From contig JACATO010002450.1 of assembly GCA_018389105.1 (NCBI GenBank), positions 1,248,501 to 1,312,500 of the forward strand: a DNA stretch of 64,000 nt, given 5' to 3'. Origin of the DNA: Nautilus pompilius. Its lineage: Eukaryota > Mollusca > Cephalopoda > Nautilida > Nautilidae. The position numbers and the translations under genes are program-made. Of this stretch, positions 24,955 to 37,810 are shown one piece after another. Every line of letters begins with the position of its first letter. The stretch's first letter is position 1. The notes under the pieces were generated by a model that had not been told where the DNA came from, ran no database searches, and was given only the letters and a program-made list of their open reading frames with translations.

Positions 24955-26890
24955 TATTAAGATAAGATGCTGAAATAAACATGAAAAATGTCAAATTTAT
25001 TAGATAATATAATTTTAAATCTTTCAGCTTTATTATATATATATAATATATATTATTCTTTGATAAGCTATGTTGCTTCTTTCAATTAATAAGTTAAGGT
25101 CTACACATATCTTCAATAATCATTTTTCTATTTGTTAAATTTTTTTAAAAATCACTCATGGGTACAATCTACATTTTGATATAGTATTGCTTAAATTGAA
25201 AATAGAAAACCAATAAGTTATTATGTATGGATGCATTGTTATTTTTATTTTGTTGGTTATTGATTGGCCTAAGGATTAAGCTCAGATATAAATTCTATCA
25301 TGTAGATTTACAAACAGTTCTAAAGTAGACAGCCACATTATTTATTAAAAACTATTCTCTCAATATGTAGTAAGGAAGCCACTAAAAGAAAACGTGTGAT
25401 TCTATAAGGTTGGACTACTCTTTTGAACCAGTTTATATATTTTAAAATGTGACATGAATATTTTTTTGGTTTAAAATTGTAGACAATGCTAATGATAAAA
25501 AAACAAACAAACAAAATTTCCAGACCATGAATATTGACAAAATTCTTGGAACTTTGGGTTGTTGACTTTTCATTGTCAGTTAGTTGCAAAGAGGAGAACA
25601 CAGAAAGATTTACTAGATGGCATATGTATAGATCTTTGCAGTAATCAGAATAAAAATTATGATACTAAATTAGTATTTTGTTAATAAAACTAGAAGAAAA
25701 GAATTAAATGTCAAATATTTTTGCTTTCTGCTATATGCATTCCTCTACTGATCATTTTATTTATTTTGATTTTCAACAACATTAAACTATGTAAAGTATT
25801 TTTTCTTATGTTAAACTGTTGAAATAATTTTGATTATTCAGGATTCAAAATTGGTCCACAGGTTGCTGCTATTTCCATTGTTACAAGTTCAAACCACAGA
25901 GAATCATGTGATTTCATCTGTTCTACATAAGAAATAGTGATTCACTTTATTTGCTTATGAGAACAGAAACCTCTGTAATAATAAAATATGTATTCTGCTC
26001 AAGTTGAAAAGATTATATATATGAATTAGAATTATCTCAGAACAGAAGCAAGTGAATAGGTTTAAATACAAATAATTCTACAAGTAATTCACTAACTATT
26101 TCACATAGAAAGTTTTCTGACACTTTTACCTCTTAGAGGCAGGTCTAAAACACTCCAAACTATTCAAAGTATTTAAGCAGTGAAAAAATGACCACCTTGG
26201 TAGGAGGTTTCTAATTGTTTCTTTTCTAAATTGCTGTTGAATTTCACTTGCATTCTTCCTATTACAGTAAAGATGGACATATCATAACACTTGATCTTGT
26301 AAAGAAAGCTTGGCAATCATTCTCATATTTCTATGTCAAATAGTTATTGAGTTATTTTGATTCAAAATTGTTCCCTTACTTTTGCTTTGCCATGCATGTG
26401 TATGTGTGTGTATTCATTTGGTTTTTCAGTGTATGCATATATTTGATTGAAATTTACATTTAAGGTGTGATTATGTATATATTGAAAACCCAGATGGACA
26501 GATAATTAGTGTGCTGCTATCATTTAGAAAAAGTCAGATCCTACAATATTTCTCCATTTACATTGAGATTGTGTTATAGGATATTTGGGGTGTGGTCAGT
26601 ATTATTGCATAGTTCACTGAGATGATTATCATTGCTATGAAAAAATAACGTTGAAGACCTTTAATAGTGACAAATCACAACCAGAACAAATCTTTACTTG
26701 TCACTTCTGTACTGACTTTCAAGATTTCTTTGCTAATATTGCTCATGCATCACAAATCCATCAACATCACTAACTTTACTACAGAGGATATATACTATGT
26801 GAGGAAACTCATCTGTCCATTGAATAAAACACTTTGAAAGCTCTGGTCAGAGGAAATTTCTGATTAGATATCCACGAATTAATAGCATGT
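24955..26890. other. Intronic sequence, no gene seen
   Basis: AT-rich non-coding sequence; an ATAT-rich stretch lies near 25030-25055. The 87-codon - strand open frame at 25338-25601 has no motif. Confidence 0.4.
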
Positions 26891-26929
26891 ACATTCTTTG
26901 ATAGGTTCGTGTTTAAGCATTTCTCATCT

Positions 26930-27483
26930 AGAGGTCACACCTGGGTTTGCGGAAGTGCTAATGAAGACCTGTCTTAAGCCTGCGATCAAGTATGTAGGTT
27001 TGCAATTTTATGGTATTTGCTGCAATTTAGCATTGTTGTAGAAAGAGAATTGGTATTTGTCAAACGACATTTCATTTCTAAGGATACATTGCTGTTTTAA
27101 CAACATATTTTCTACTGCTGTAACAACAAGACATGCTAAGTAAGAGTGAATGTCCATATTTTTCAAGAGATGATATTACATGCCACTCTTCTCAAAGAAG
27201 AATCAAGGCATTAAATGTCCTTCCTGCCATACTCCAAAGCCCTCATATGAATCTAATAAAGCACCTATGGAGGCATCTGGATCATCATCTGAGAGCAATC
27301 CATTCAAGTCTCACTAATATCATGGAATTAAAGGTGCACTCTTACAGATATGGAGAAACCTATACAAAATCTCATCTGGCTCTCTGTGCTGCAGAAGCTG
27401 GCTCAATCAAAGTATTACACAAAGAATTTTACTTTATTGCCTGTCTTTATTTGCTATTTTCTGCAATAATATCAGGAGACTAA
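26930..27483 (+). pseudogene. Tc1-like transposase fragment (C-terminal)
   Basis: The C-terminal half of a Tc1-type transposase on the + strand. A degraded stretch from about 26930 corresponds to the region before the second catalytic box. CPYFSRDDITCHSSQ (about 27150) matches the family pattern FQQDNAPCH, and LPAILQSPHMNLIKHLWRHL (about 27220-27280) matches WPAQSPDLNPIEHLWD. In the latter the expected catalytic Glu is Lys. The open frame 27133-27483 continues past the transposase end by chance. Terminal repeats were not found. It is diverged from the Tc1 element at 23404 and belongs to another lineage. Confidence 0.65.
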
Positions 27484-27523
27484 ATTATAATGATAGGGCA
27501 CTATGTATAGAGTGAATTTAATG

Positions 27524-27542
27524 GTGTGTGTGTGTGTGCGCG
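27524..27542. repeat. (GT)n microsatellite
   Basis: Short GT dinucleotide repeat ending in GCGCG. Confidence 0.85.
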
Positions 27543-27975
27543 CTTTACATTCACTATAGAATAGAATTGTAAACTTTTTTGTTTTTATGTGGTAACCAGT
27601 ACTCACAATTTTAACTACTTTATTTCTCAAGATATTTTTGGAATATGGTGTGTGGTATCTAGAAGTGAAACAAATTAAAAAGCACAAGCTTTTTTTTTTT
27701 TTTTTTAACTTGGCCAAACTTTGTGATGGTAAAAGTGGCCATCTTGGATTTTGAGACGGATACTTGTTAAAATTCCTTGGTTTGACTTAGGGCATGTACC
27801 CCACAACTAACAATATATCAAATTTGTTCAGTAATGTGATTACTATAATTCTATGAGACATTTTTAAATAATATTTTATGAAAATAGATATATTTCTGAC
27901 ATATCACCTGATAGTGTTATGTTTCTGGATTCTTGGTTCTAACTGCATCTCCTCCTGATTCAATAACTTGACATA

Positions 27976-28826
27976 GAGTAAAACCTTGATTTAACAGATC
28001 CCCATTCAACGGACCTTGGAAGTAAAAGATACTGTCTGGTTCTCTCAATAAAAGTCCGCATTGAGCTTTGTGAACAAATTTTTGCTTGGGTACCTTTTGC
28101 ATATGCATTGACACACAGCATGGGCAGATGCAGATATCCATCTCCCAATCTGTTTTTTGACTGCATTTTGAGATAGAGCATTGTATTTACTTGCAAGTTT
28201 TCCTTTCAATTCAGTGTTTGTTTATGCTTTACTAGCATCTAAAGTGATCAGAAGTTATCAACCATGGCCTCTAAAGATAGTGGTGTGAAAAGAAAGTGAG
28301 TGTTTCGCAAAATCTTGAGTTAATAGTGAAGCTTGAATCTGATGTGTCAGTTGCTGTGTGTGTGAGGAGTATGGCGTGAAGAAACAAATGGTGTTGGATA
28401 TTCTGAAGAGCATGGAAAAACTCAAACAATTTTCATTAAAGTTTGATGTTGATGCTTCAGTCAGTTGGCAACAGGAAACATATGAAAGTGGTGCAGGATA
28501 AAATTCTCAAGGAAGCTGTATATAAGTGGTATGTGCAGCAGCATTCTAGTGATATAAATGTTTGCGGCGTTGAACTTCACTCCACTGTGAATATGTTAGT
28601 GAAGTACATGAACATAAAGTTTCAGGCTAGTGATGGTTGGCTTTTGCATTTCCATAAATGCCATGGTGTAGTGAATAAGATGACATATGGTAAATCTTTA
28701 AGCCAGTATATAAGTTGTTATCAGATATGGCCATTATATAAAATCATATGTAAACAGCATGTGTAAATATCTGAAGTTAACAGATACACATTTTCCCTAT
28801 TAGTCTGTTAAATCAAGGTTTTACTG
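27976..28826 (+). mobile_element. Tigger element, internally deleted
   Basis: An 851-bp element between TA dinucleotides (27974-27975, 28827-28828). The left end is GAGTAAAACCTTGATTTAAC; the right end read backwards is CAGTAAAACCTTGATTTAAC, so the repeats match for over 20 bp with a first-base difference. It carries only the N-terminal part of a transposase, followed at once by the 3' end. This is the pattern of an internal-deletion derivative moved by a full-length relative. Confidence 0.85.
28264..28766 (+). pseudogene. Tigger transposase, N-terminal part only
   Basis: Starts at an ATG giving MASKDSGVKRK and then reads, with breaks, KKQMVLDILKSMEKLKQF (the pogo-type N-terminal helix-turn-helix). 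The 28443-28766 frame continues with KILKEAVYKWYVQQHSSD and FQASDGWLLHFHKCHGV. This is the CENP-B-type DNA-binding domain (family pattern FKASxGWLxRFKKRHG). The DDE catalytic domain is absent: coding homology stops near 28690, about 130 bp from the right terminus. Stops interrupt the first third. Confidence 0.78.
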
Positions 28827-28828
28827 TA

Positions 28829-31800
28829 TTACAAAATCACCACATACAATTGTTTCTAAATGTCTCATCTTGTTCTTTTCAAATTTGAGCAAAAAACATT
28901 GAATAGTTCCAAAATTTTTTAAACATTGAATTGTCCTTATTGGAGAAAACAGCATCTAGAGATTTACATGTATACAGTGAGTCATTGTAGGTTGTTTATG
29001 AACTGGAAAGTTTCTAGAAAGTTGTAGGGGTCATCAGCTTCAAAAATTGAGCTCGCCTAATTCGTTTAATGTCCTTCACCCCTGCAATGTATGCATGCAT
29101 TGATTGATTGCTACTGTTATCCTCTTCTGAACTGAGATACTCCATGCCCAAGCACAATAGCTTCAAGAAAACTGCCACAGAATTCAATTCTATTATTGGT
29201 CATATTTTTTTGGTATTTGAGTTTACTGCCATCATAAAGATGATGCTTCATATGTTCAAATGGTGTATACCATATGTAGATTTGTTTACAAAAAATATAT
29301 GAAGAATTTTGTAAACAAAGGTCTTTTCTGAGATGATTTTAAAAGTCAAAAGCACCAGTATGATCACAGAAAAGTAGAAAAGTGATATTTTGTATGATTG
29401 TTCATTTTGGACAAGAAAGATTACTGTGTAAAGGTTAGTTGGTGATTTTCTTCCATTTGATGATACCAAAATCAGAAATTAGCTTCTTTTTTTTTTTTAC
29501 TGCTTTTGAACCATTGTTGTGTTCTGGTCTCTCCTTAAAATTTATTTATTTGTTTAGTTAGTTAAAACCTTGTATTGATATCAGTTATTAAACAAGAAAT
29601 GGAAAAGATATGTCACTTTTTAATTTTAAAATCTTGCAGTATATACAACTTAAATGTCATTCTAACAAATTTTGTTTCAGCACTTGTTTGCCAAAATATG
29701 TGTACACTAAAATGTGTAATTGTGGACAATACTTTAATCATACCAAAAAAAAATTTGTTTTATTTATTTTTAAGTATGATTTTATTTAAGAAAATCTAAT
29801 CTGCAAAAATATCAGCTCTTGTGGTTATTTAAAAAAAAAAGACAACTCAACAATTTTTTACCAGTTTCTGAAAAAGTTGCAAAAAAGTAAACTATTTTAA
29901 TCACAATTTTAATATTGCTAATTTAAGATTTCAAAGTATACACTATGGTGTATAATATTTAATTTGAAGTCCAGAATTAAAGATGTTTAAAACAAATTTA
30001 ATGTGATTATTGCACAGCTAGTTTTTCTATAAGTTCATTTAGTTACATTTGAAAAGCACAAGGAAAGTCGTTATCAGAAATCCTGAAAAAGAAACCATAT
30101 CGTTTTTTCAAATAGAATGCTGTTGGTAATGAGAAAAGTGTTAAAAATTGATGGGTTTTTTTGTTTGTTTTTTTTTTTTTTTGCTTATCCATAATTATCA
30201 TCATGTTTCAGAGTACTTTGAATCTACAGACAAGAAATGGGAAGTTTTATTTATGAAAAGCTTATTTTGTCTTAAAGTGGACATCTAATAGCTTCTTAAA
30301 CTCATTGGCAATTTGATTTTATCAGTTTTTTTCATCTTCCCCAGCTTACAGATTGTAGCTATTTTTTTAGTTACTAACAAGGAAAAGTTGTATTAGTTAC
30401 AAATTTCAGTCAACTTGTGCTATTTTTATACAATTATTATTTTATAAATAAGATGCTCAAAATGTAGATCATCAACCTAGTGACTTAATCACTGTCAAAG
30501 TTAAATCATTTACAGTTTTAGTAATTGTCGTCTTATACTTCTACTTATTAATATAATTTTGATAATTTAGCCATAATTTTGATATTCACAATTTTTTCAC
30601 TTTTAGAACTTGAGTAGGCTTTTCAGTGCTAGACTAAAACTTGCAAATAAAACTTTTTTCTAACTGCTTAATCATTAGTATTTGTTTTGTGGTATTTGGA
30701 AACCAACAACTTGTGCTCATGCTAGTTCTCACAAGGCAAAACTATAAGAATTGTTATACTTTTATTTTTGTTGCATAATTTAAAATTTTGTACACAATTT
30801 ACATTTTTGGCGACATATATTTATTTATAGGGGAAATTTATATACTGTAAACGATTACTACATTTTGCCTCTAACAGATTAGATTATGTTACACATAGGT
30901 AGGCTGGATAAACCTTGTTCTATTTTGTTAATTTCATTTTATTTTGGTATGCACCAGTGCCATAATGCAAAAAATCACCAAATGACCTTGCTGTATGAAC
31001 AGGAAGTCTTGTTCTTATGATATCTCATGAGATTTAGTGTCAGATGAGGCATGTTTTGCTTGAACGAGCTAAAACAGTGTGATATTTTTTAAAGGTGTTA
31101 GCAGGTGTTTGTGAGTAATTTAGGGAGATCAATGTTTGTGTTAATGGGCACTTTAAGCAGTTAAGTCGCTTGGTAGTGGGGCAAATGGGAAACAGGAAAT
31201 CCACATGTACACATCACCATTTGTCTCTCCACGGTCTTGATTTTCTATGGATATACATATTCTTAATAACTTCATACACAGTGTAGGAAACAGGAAACTA
31301 TCTTATATGAGCAGTAGCAATAAATGAACCTATGCTTATATAGTTTAGCAAGCTGTTTGTCATTGTCCTTATATCATTTACTTGGCAAAACTCCATTATT
31401 TACCATAACCACATTCTAAGTTATTTTCTTAGCACTCTATTTTGTAAATATAAAAGAAAATTTCAGTCCTGTGATAGTACCTACATTTCCAATTCACCAA
31501 TTAAATATAAAGCATTGTGAATACAATGATATTTCAGCCAATATTGTTGGATTTATGTTTGTAAAATTGGTTAAAGAACAATAATAGATGCTTTCTACTT
31601 TCAAAGAGAAAAATAATCACTTATGTTACACAAGTTACCTTTGTAGTTCATAGAAATAAACCTAAATAAACATGCTGATTTTAAACAAATAGCAAATTTT
31701 TCTTACAGTAAATAAATGATTGTTTTTCTCCATTTGTGCTAGAAAGAATTATTCATTTATTTAAAATGATTGTAATATTGTTGTTAATGAATAATTTTAC

Positions 31801-32789
31801 CATGACTAATTGAATATTCAAGTGTTTTGTTTTTCAATTTATAATTTGTTTATTTTGTTGTCAGTAAAAGCAATGCTGCAAAGTGTGCACTTAATGAACT
31901 TTACTGTTCTATTACTTTATAGTTGCATCTCAACAAGAAATTAAGACACAGGAATATTTAGAGGACCTATTAATACTAAAACAATAGTTAATTGAGTTTA
32001 TTGTGTTGAAATGAATTTTTACATTGTAACACAATGAATACAAAATATTTTACTTAAAAACATATGGTGATGCAATAATTTTGACCATCACTGTACAAGG
32101 CCTACACTGCATCTTCAAATTTTGTTAACACTTTTGAATTTTTGTTGCTAATTACTAAATTTTGTCAGTACTTAATTGGTACCTGGTATACTGATTACCT
32201 AGTATGAATTATGTAATTACATGTAACATGGTTTATCTTTTCAAAATAATAAGAACTGGAATCTAGATACCAAGATGTCAATAAATTGTTAACTACCAGA
32301 ACTGAATTATAATTATAGTTTACTCTCAAATTATTGTTCTTGTAATTTTTTATTGGAATTAAGGGTCCATTCAAACATCAAATTGGTTTTTGGCTTTGAA
32401 AAATTAGATTTATAAATATCATTTATTTATTTATTTATGTTAAAAAAAGAAAGTATTTAGCAAGCCTTTCATAGTTGTACACTTTCCATTTATTTTGGTT
32501 TGGAAGGAAGACTGGATGTAATTGTTTTAATGGTAAAATATTTAGCAAATAAGCTAGATTAGCTGTTAATGTCTGTTGTAAATTGTAGTTGGATATTGTA
32601 ATTGCAGAAAAAAATTTTAAAATGGCAGTTTTTATTCATGTGATTCACTGCCTATAAATGAATATTAAAATTAAATTTCTTTATAATTGCATTTAAAGAT
32701 ATGTATAGGAGAGACTATATGAAATAATAATAATAATAATAGAAGGGTACTGCTGAAAATGATTAGCCTTAATTAATGACAGGGAAGGT
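28829..32789. other. Intronic sequence, no gene seen
   Basis: About 4 kb of AT-rich non-coding sequence. Open frames of 64-74 codons near 29108-29799 are AT-codon-rich and motif-free. Nothing with terminal repeats was recognised. Confidence 0.4.
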
Positions 32790-33205
32790 AATATCATCAG
32801 TATCATCGTTATGCCATAGTTGGTTAGTACTTAACTCTTGTTTCACCTGATCACTAAGGTGAGAGCCAGTATCCAGAACACTAGATGGACAGGGAGTGTG
32901 GTTATGTAACATGAGAAATTAAGGTCAGCACATAAGTGCTTGGTGTATTCTTTCTTAAACCCTAGCAAAATTCACTACTAGAATTCTTCATTTTTAGATG
33001 TGAGAGAAAACTTGAGTTCTCAGAGGAAACTCATGCAACCAGCTGGTAAAACAAAGCACTTTTTTATGCTGATTTTAATTTCTGGCATCACACAACTACT
33101 TTCCCTGCATAGCTAATGTTCTGGATCTCAGCTCATACTAGTGATCAGGTGTAACAAGACACAAGTACGAACCAATTTTGGAGTAACACTGATACTACTG
33201 ATATT
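32790..33205. mobile_element. Foldback (long inverted repeat) element
   Basis: Two arms of roughly 70 bp are inverted copies of each other across about 415 bp. The innermost match is best: TCTTGTTTCACCTGATCACT at 32836-32855, against TCTTGTTACACCTGATCACT read from the other strand at 33159-33140, with one mismatch in 20. Further out, TTGGTTAGTACTT pairs with TTGGTTCGTACTT, and AATATCATCAGTATCATCG with AATATCAGTAGTATCAGTG. The loop between the arms (about 32857-33138) has no coding potential. No target duplication was identified, so the exact ends and superfamily are open. Confidence 0.6.
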
Positions 33206-36200
33206 AATGAATAAAGGTAATATTATTTTTGTGAATAAAATCACTGTTCTCCAAAATAGGCATTGCAAATGGAGTCTACAAAGAATAGTATTTTGAAACA
33301 AAGATCTATCATGGATACCTTTATAAAAGAGGAAAAGCCTTAAAAATATTAATGTGTATGATGAGTCAAGCATCAGTCATGCAACTACAAAATCAGTGAT
33401 CTTTATAGTTCAAGAATGGAAATAGTGACAATGAAAACAAGACACTTTAAGGTTAGACATCAAGTACTGACAACAAAATGTTTGTGAATAAACTGATTCA
33501 TGCACTATTTATTTTGTTTCTTTATGGTATTTCAATGGGGTTTTATTTTGTATAAATAACCTTACAGTTTTGTCTGAATAGTTTCTTTTTTGCAATTAAT
33601 AAAGCCTGGCCTTTATTACATTCAGAGTAAAATATGTATCAAATTTTAAACCTTTTTCTAATCTTTATTCTTTTGTTAATAAAGAAAATAGGTTTACTTT
33701 TCAAATTAAAACAATGAATTGGGTGTTCACATTTGATTATGCAATAAAACAAGCTTTTATGCAGTATTTCATGAGGAGATGGTGCAGTATAAATCTAGGT
33801 CTGTTAATGAATTGACTTCATAAAGGCAAAACTAAGTTTTTCAAGTTGCTGTCATTTTGAAATGTACTAAGTAGTGTTTTTCAACCAATTACAATAATCA
33901 AATTATTTCTTTTATAACAAAATGTAAATCTTCCTTAAAAAGTAATAAATGATAAAACAATAAAATGAAGTAATAAAATAAGTGTGTTCGATTTTTTTTC
34001 TGTCCCCCAGCATTTATTTTTTGTCTGATCAACTAGGTATGCCAACTTTTACCAATACTGGATTCAAAGTACTCAGCATACTAACAGTAATACTACCACT
34101 GAATAAAGTTCTTGGTAATACATCATCACATATTAATTAGTTGGTTGTCTAATCAACTAATTCTGATATGAAAAAAACAATGCTAAGTTGAATTTATATT
34201 AACTACTAATATTTTAACAAAATTTACTAATCTGAAATAATTTTTATTCTTTATTATTTAATGGTTTATTTTTTTGAAGTTGTAAGTTGAATTAGCTATT
34301 TTTCTTTGTTATCATGTTTGTATATTCGTGCTCTTGTTTTAATCTATCTCTTATCTTTCATGCACTTGGTTATTTTGTTATTCATCATTTTGGATGCGTC
34401 CATTTTACAAATGTTTTTTCAACTGCAGAAGTTAGTCAAATTTGATTTAAAGAAAAAAAGGTATCTAAAATGAATGTCATCACAATTTTCTATTGTCTAG
34501 CCAAATGTAATACTTGACAAACAATGCAAACATTTTAATGCAGACTAGAACTGAATGCATCCATTTTTTTCTAGAAGACTTACATTTTGAGAACAGATCA
34601 TCATCAGTTCAGATCATTGTTTTTGTAACGAAATAAAGTTGTCACCACATCTAAAAAGAAATCTCATTTTACAACATATCAAGCAACAGCACCAGCTTCC
34701 GTTCTCTCTCTTTCTCTCTCATATATATCCTAGCGTTAGTTTAAAAAAAACTGAATTCTGCTGGTTAAACTGATGCGTACTATGCACTTGTAAGTATACA
34801 AATTTTTCATTTGAACAGTATGATAAAGAACATATTTAAAAGGAAACAAAGAGTAGATAGAATTAGGTAGTTCACAGACTAATTTTATAGACTGTTCACT
34901 AATAAAAAAAAAACACATCCCAGAAATTTAAACAACCAAGGGATTTCAAATAGTAAAACTAAAACTTAATATATTGAATATGTTTTAGATAGACATAATA
35001 GCAGTGATATTCTAAAGGTTTATTAATTTTGACTAATTGCTAATTTTATTCTATGTAAGTCTGGCTCTACTGACTGAGCCCTGAAATGTAAATTTAAAAT
35101 ATGTTTGTACTCATAATCATTACTACACTATAGTGAATTGTGCATAATTTCTGATATTCACATGTAAATGAATGACTCAGTCTTGAGTTAATGTAAATCA
35201 TACATGTATTTTAAAAAAAAAAGTTCGTATTTGCCACTTTAGTTTTAAAGGGGAGGACTTTCAGGCTAGCTACTAAAATGTGACATCCTTCTGCATTTTA
35301 ATTTCTCATTGGTTATGGAAGAATGCCATTTACAATATATACCTATTTCTTGCCAATTTGTTGTTATTTGGAAGTTGAGTGTTATGTTGGCAATATCACC
35401 TTAGTCACTAAATTGTTATCCATATTACACTATGCCATGAAAGAGACCAATTTTTGTTGTTTATCTAAGAATGAACTTTAAATTTGCATTTGTTTCTATT
35501 ATACATAATTTATGCAAAATTTATTGCTGGTATAACTATTAACCAACTAAAAAAAGTATTCAAAAAATAAAATGTATTGTTCAGAAAATAACCCAAATAG
35601 GCTGCATCTGCTTATGTTCTAATGTTGTTACTAAACAAAAAGGTGGATGTTTACTTTTGAAGGAGGGAAAATGATCAAGATTTAGTAACCTTTTTTTTTA
35701 ATAGACCAATTCATTGATTACATGATTAATTGCAAAGGCTTTGTCTTTATTAATATTTTTACGCTGTCTCTAATATGTCATGTCTGGAATCTTTCTGTGA
35801 TTTTTATCAGCAGTTTCAGTTTGGCAAATTTTAATTAGCTTATCATTTTATGGTAATATGCAAATTACTTAGTTCTTTAATGCATTCAAATTTAATGAAG
35901 TGATTATAATTCATTTATTTTCATACCCTTCACAATTCATTAATCTTATTAAAGAATTTTAAAGTTAAGGATTAGATAACAAATTGTTCACCACTTTCTC
36001 TTTAAGAGAAACAAAATTAAATTTAAAAAAATAATAAATGGTAAACAGATATGTAATCTTCATCTTATTCAGATGACTTTAGAAAAGAAGAATATGTACA
36101 CACAACAATAATACAACCTTTACTTAAACATTCAGAAGATAATTCTACATGCCTCCAAGCTAAACAATGGCAGTAGCTTTGAATTTCAATCCATTTATAT

Positions 36201-37139
36201 ATATAGTGAATTCCACAAACTTTTTTTCATTGTGTTGACAGCTATTTTTCATTGTATTACAAATATGGCATTTCATTATGTATTGATCAGACTCAAACAT
36301 TTTTTAGTAGACCGTTGAAATTGTTCCTGTAGATATGTTGATGCTAAATCACTTACAGATTTACAGACCAACAGAACAATGTTGTTGTATTTGTCAGTGT
36401 CATCAGTCAGTCATTTGTTTTCATTTGCTATCACAGTCTGAAATTAATTTATTCTGCTTGGTTATATCTCTTTCTAGACACATAATAAAACAGAGGCTGG
36501 ATGCTCTGAATATGATTTTCAAAGGCTAGAATTCATATTTTCGCATTACCCACCAACAGCATCAAATCAGGAATAAATGATAACTTTCTTCATTTAAAAG
36601 AAATAAAAAGTAGTTAGTTCTCTCAAATGAAACTCTTATCTATTGTTGTTTTAGCTTTTGAACAATTAGGGTAAAATGTAGTATATCTTATATGTTAAGC
36701 AAAAACCATTTTTGTACTTTAATCAGTTAATTAACTTATAATTACTACTACTTTAAAAAGTGTGTCAGTATACAAATGAAAACAGTAACTGGAGAAGGAA
36801 ATTAATGTTAATAAATTTGTTTAATTTTTTCCAGAATTTGTGAGGGAGATAAACTAACAGTAATGCTACTTATATATAATTTAAAGTCTTTTTTTAAAAC
36901 TTAACTATTCCTTTTTTTTTGTGTTTTCTCACTCTCTTAGAAACTATCTGTGATGAACTTCTAAGGATTGGTAATGGTCATAGAATATTGACTAGTCAAC
37001 TCCTGAAGATAGTAGCATTCATGAATATTGGTTAATTCCTAAAAATAGCAAGAACACTGGTCAGCTCCGAAAAATAGTAAAGGCTTTGATGTCAAGAACT
37101 GATGACATCATACTTAGGACATACCTATAATTTGCTGTG
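33206..37139. other. Intronic sequence, no gene seen
   Basis: Almost 4 kb of AT-rich non-coding DNA. The 64-codon + strand open frame at 36335-36529 is cysteine-rich by chance and lacks any zinc-finger spacing. No terminal repeats recognised. Confidence 0.4.
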
Positions 37140-37810
37140 AATCATCTGGCTAATCATCCTAGTCATGAGTAGGTTTTGCTGTCGTTTTCCAATATCAGCA
37201 GGGCATCACTTCCCTCCATCTCTCTATTTTGCTTGGAAGAATAACCTGATGATATCTCCTTTGTTAAATCTTAATTCTTGCTCAGCTGCTGCTTGCTGAC
37301 TCTGCCATACTTTCATATCTGCTGACCCTGTGTGGCTTATGCAGAAGATTCAAGTGAAGCACTTCAAGCTACTCTGCTCTTACCATGTTTTCAACTTAGG
37401 CCTGCTGTATCTCTTATTGATCTTCTCTGGCATGTTCCATCATGAATAATTTGCTGTGATAACATGTTTTACCTTAAAGATCTGATGCTGTAGCTATTTG
37501 ATAGCAACTGTTACCAGCTCTACTATCATTTTAGTTTAAGTGGTGATGTCAAAGACTTTGCTATCCTCAGCTATTGACTCACCATGATACTTCACAGTAT
37601 AGCTACTCTCACGTTTTGCCATGGCACATCAAACCATCTGTGTAAACCAAAGTCTTCTATGAGCATTTGGACCTCTTTCTGCATTAGCTGTACTGACTGT
37701 TCATTCCTGACACATTCAGACCAATGTGATATGACTCAGGGCTCTAGGTTCTTGGAAATTTCTACCCAATCCTACCTCAGGGTGATACTATTCAACTGCT
37801 AAGAACATTG
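37140..37810 (-). other. Coding-like island of unknown origin
   Basis: This stretch is clearly richer in G+C than its surroundings. Its - strand translates to several protein-like pieces in more than one frame: QKEVQMLIEDFGLHRWFDV, SSYTVKYHGESIAEDSKVF, and QELRFNKGDIIRLF, the last resembling the start of an SH3-type beta barrel. I cannot assign a family. It may be a decayed processed pseudogene or the remains of a mobile element; no poly-A tail, terminal repeat or splice signals were recognised. Confidence 0.3.
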
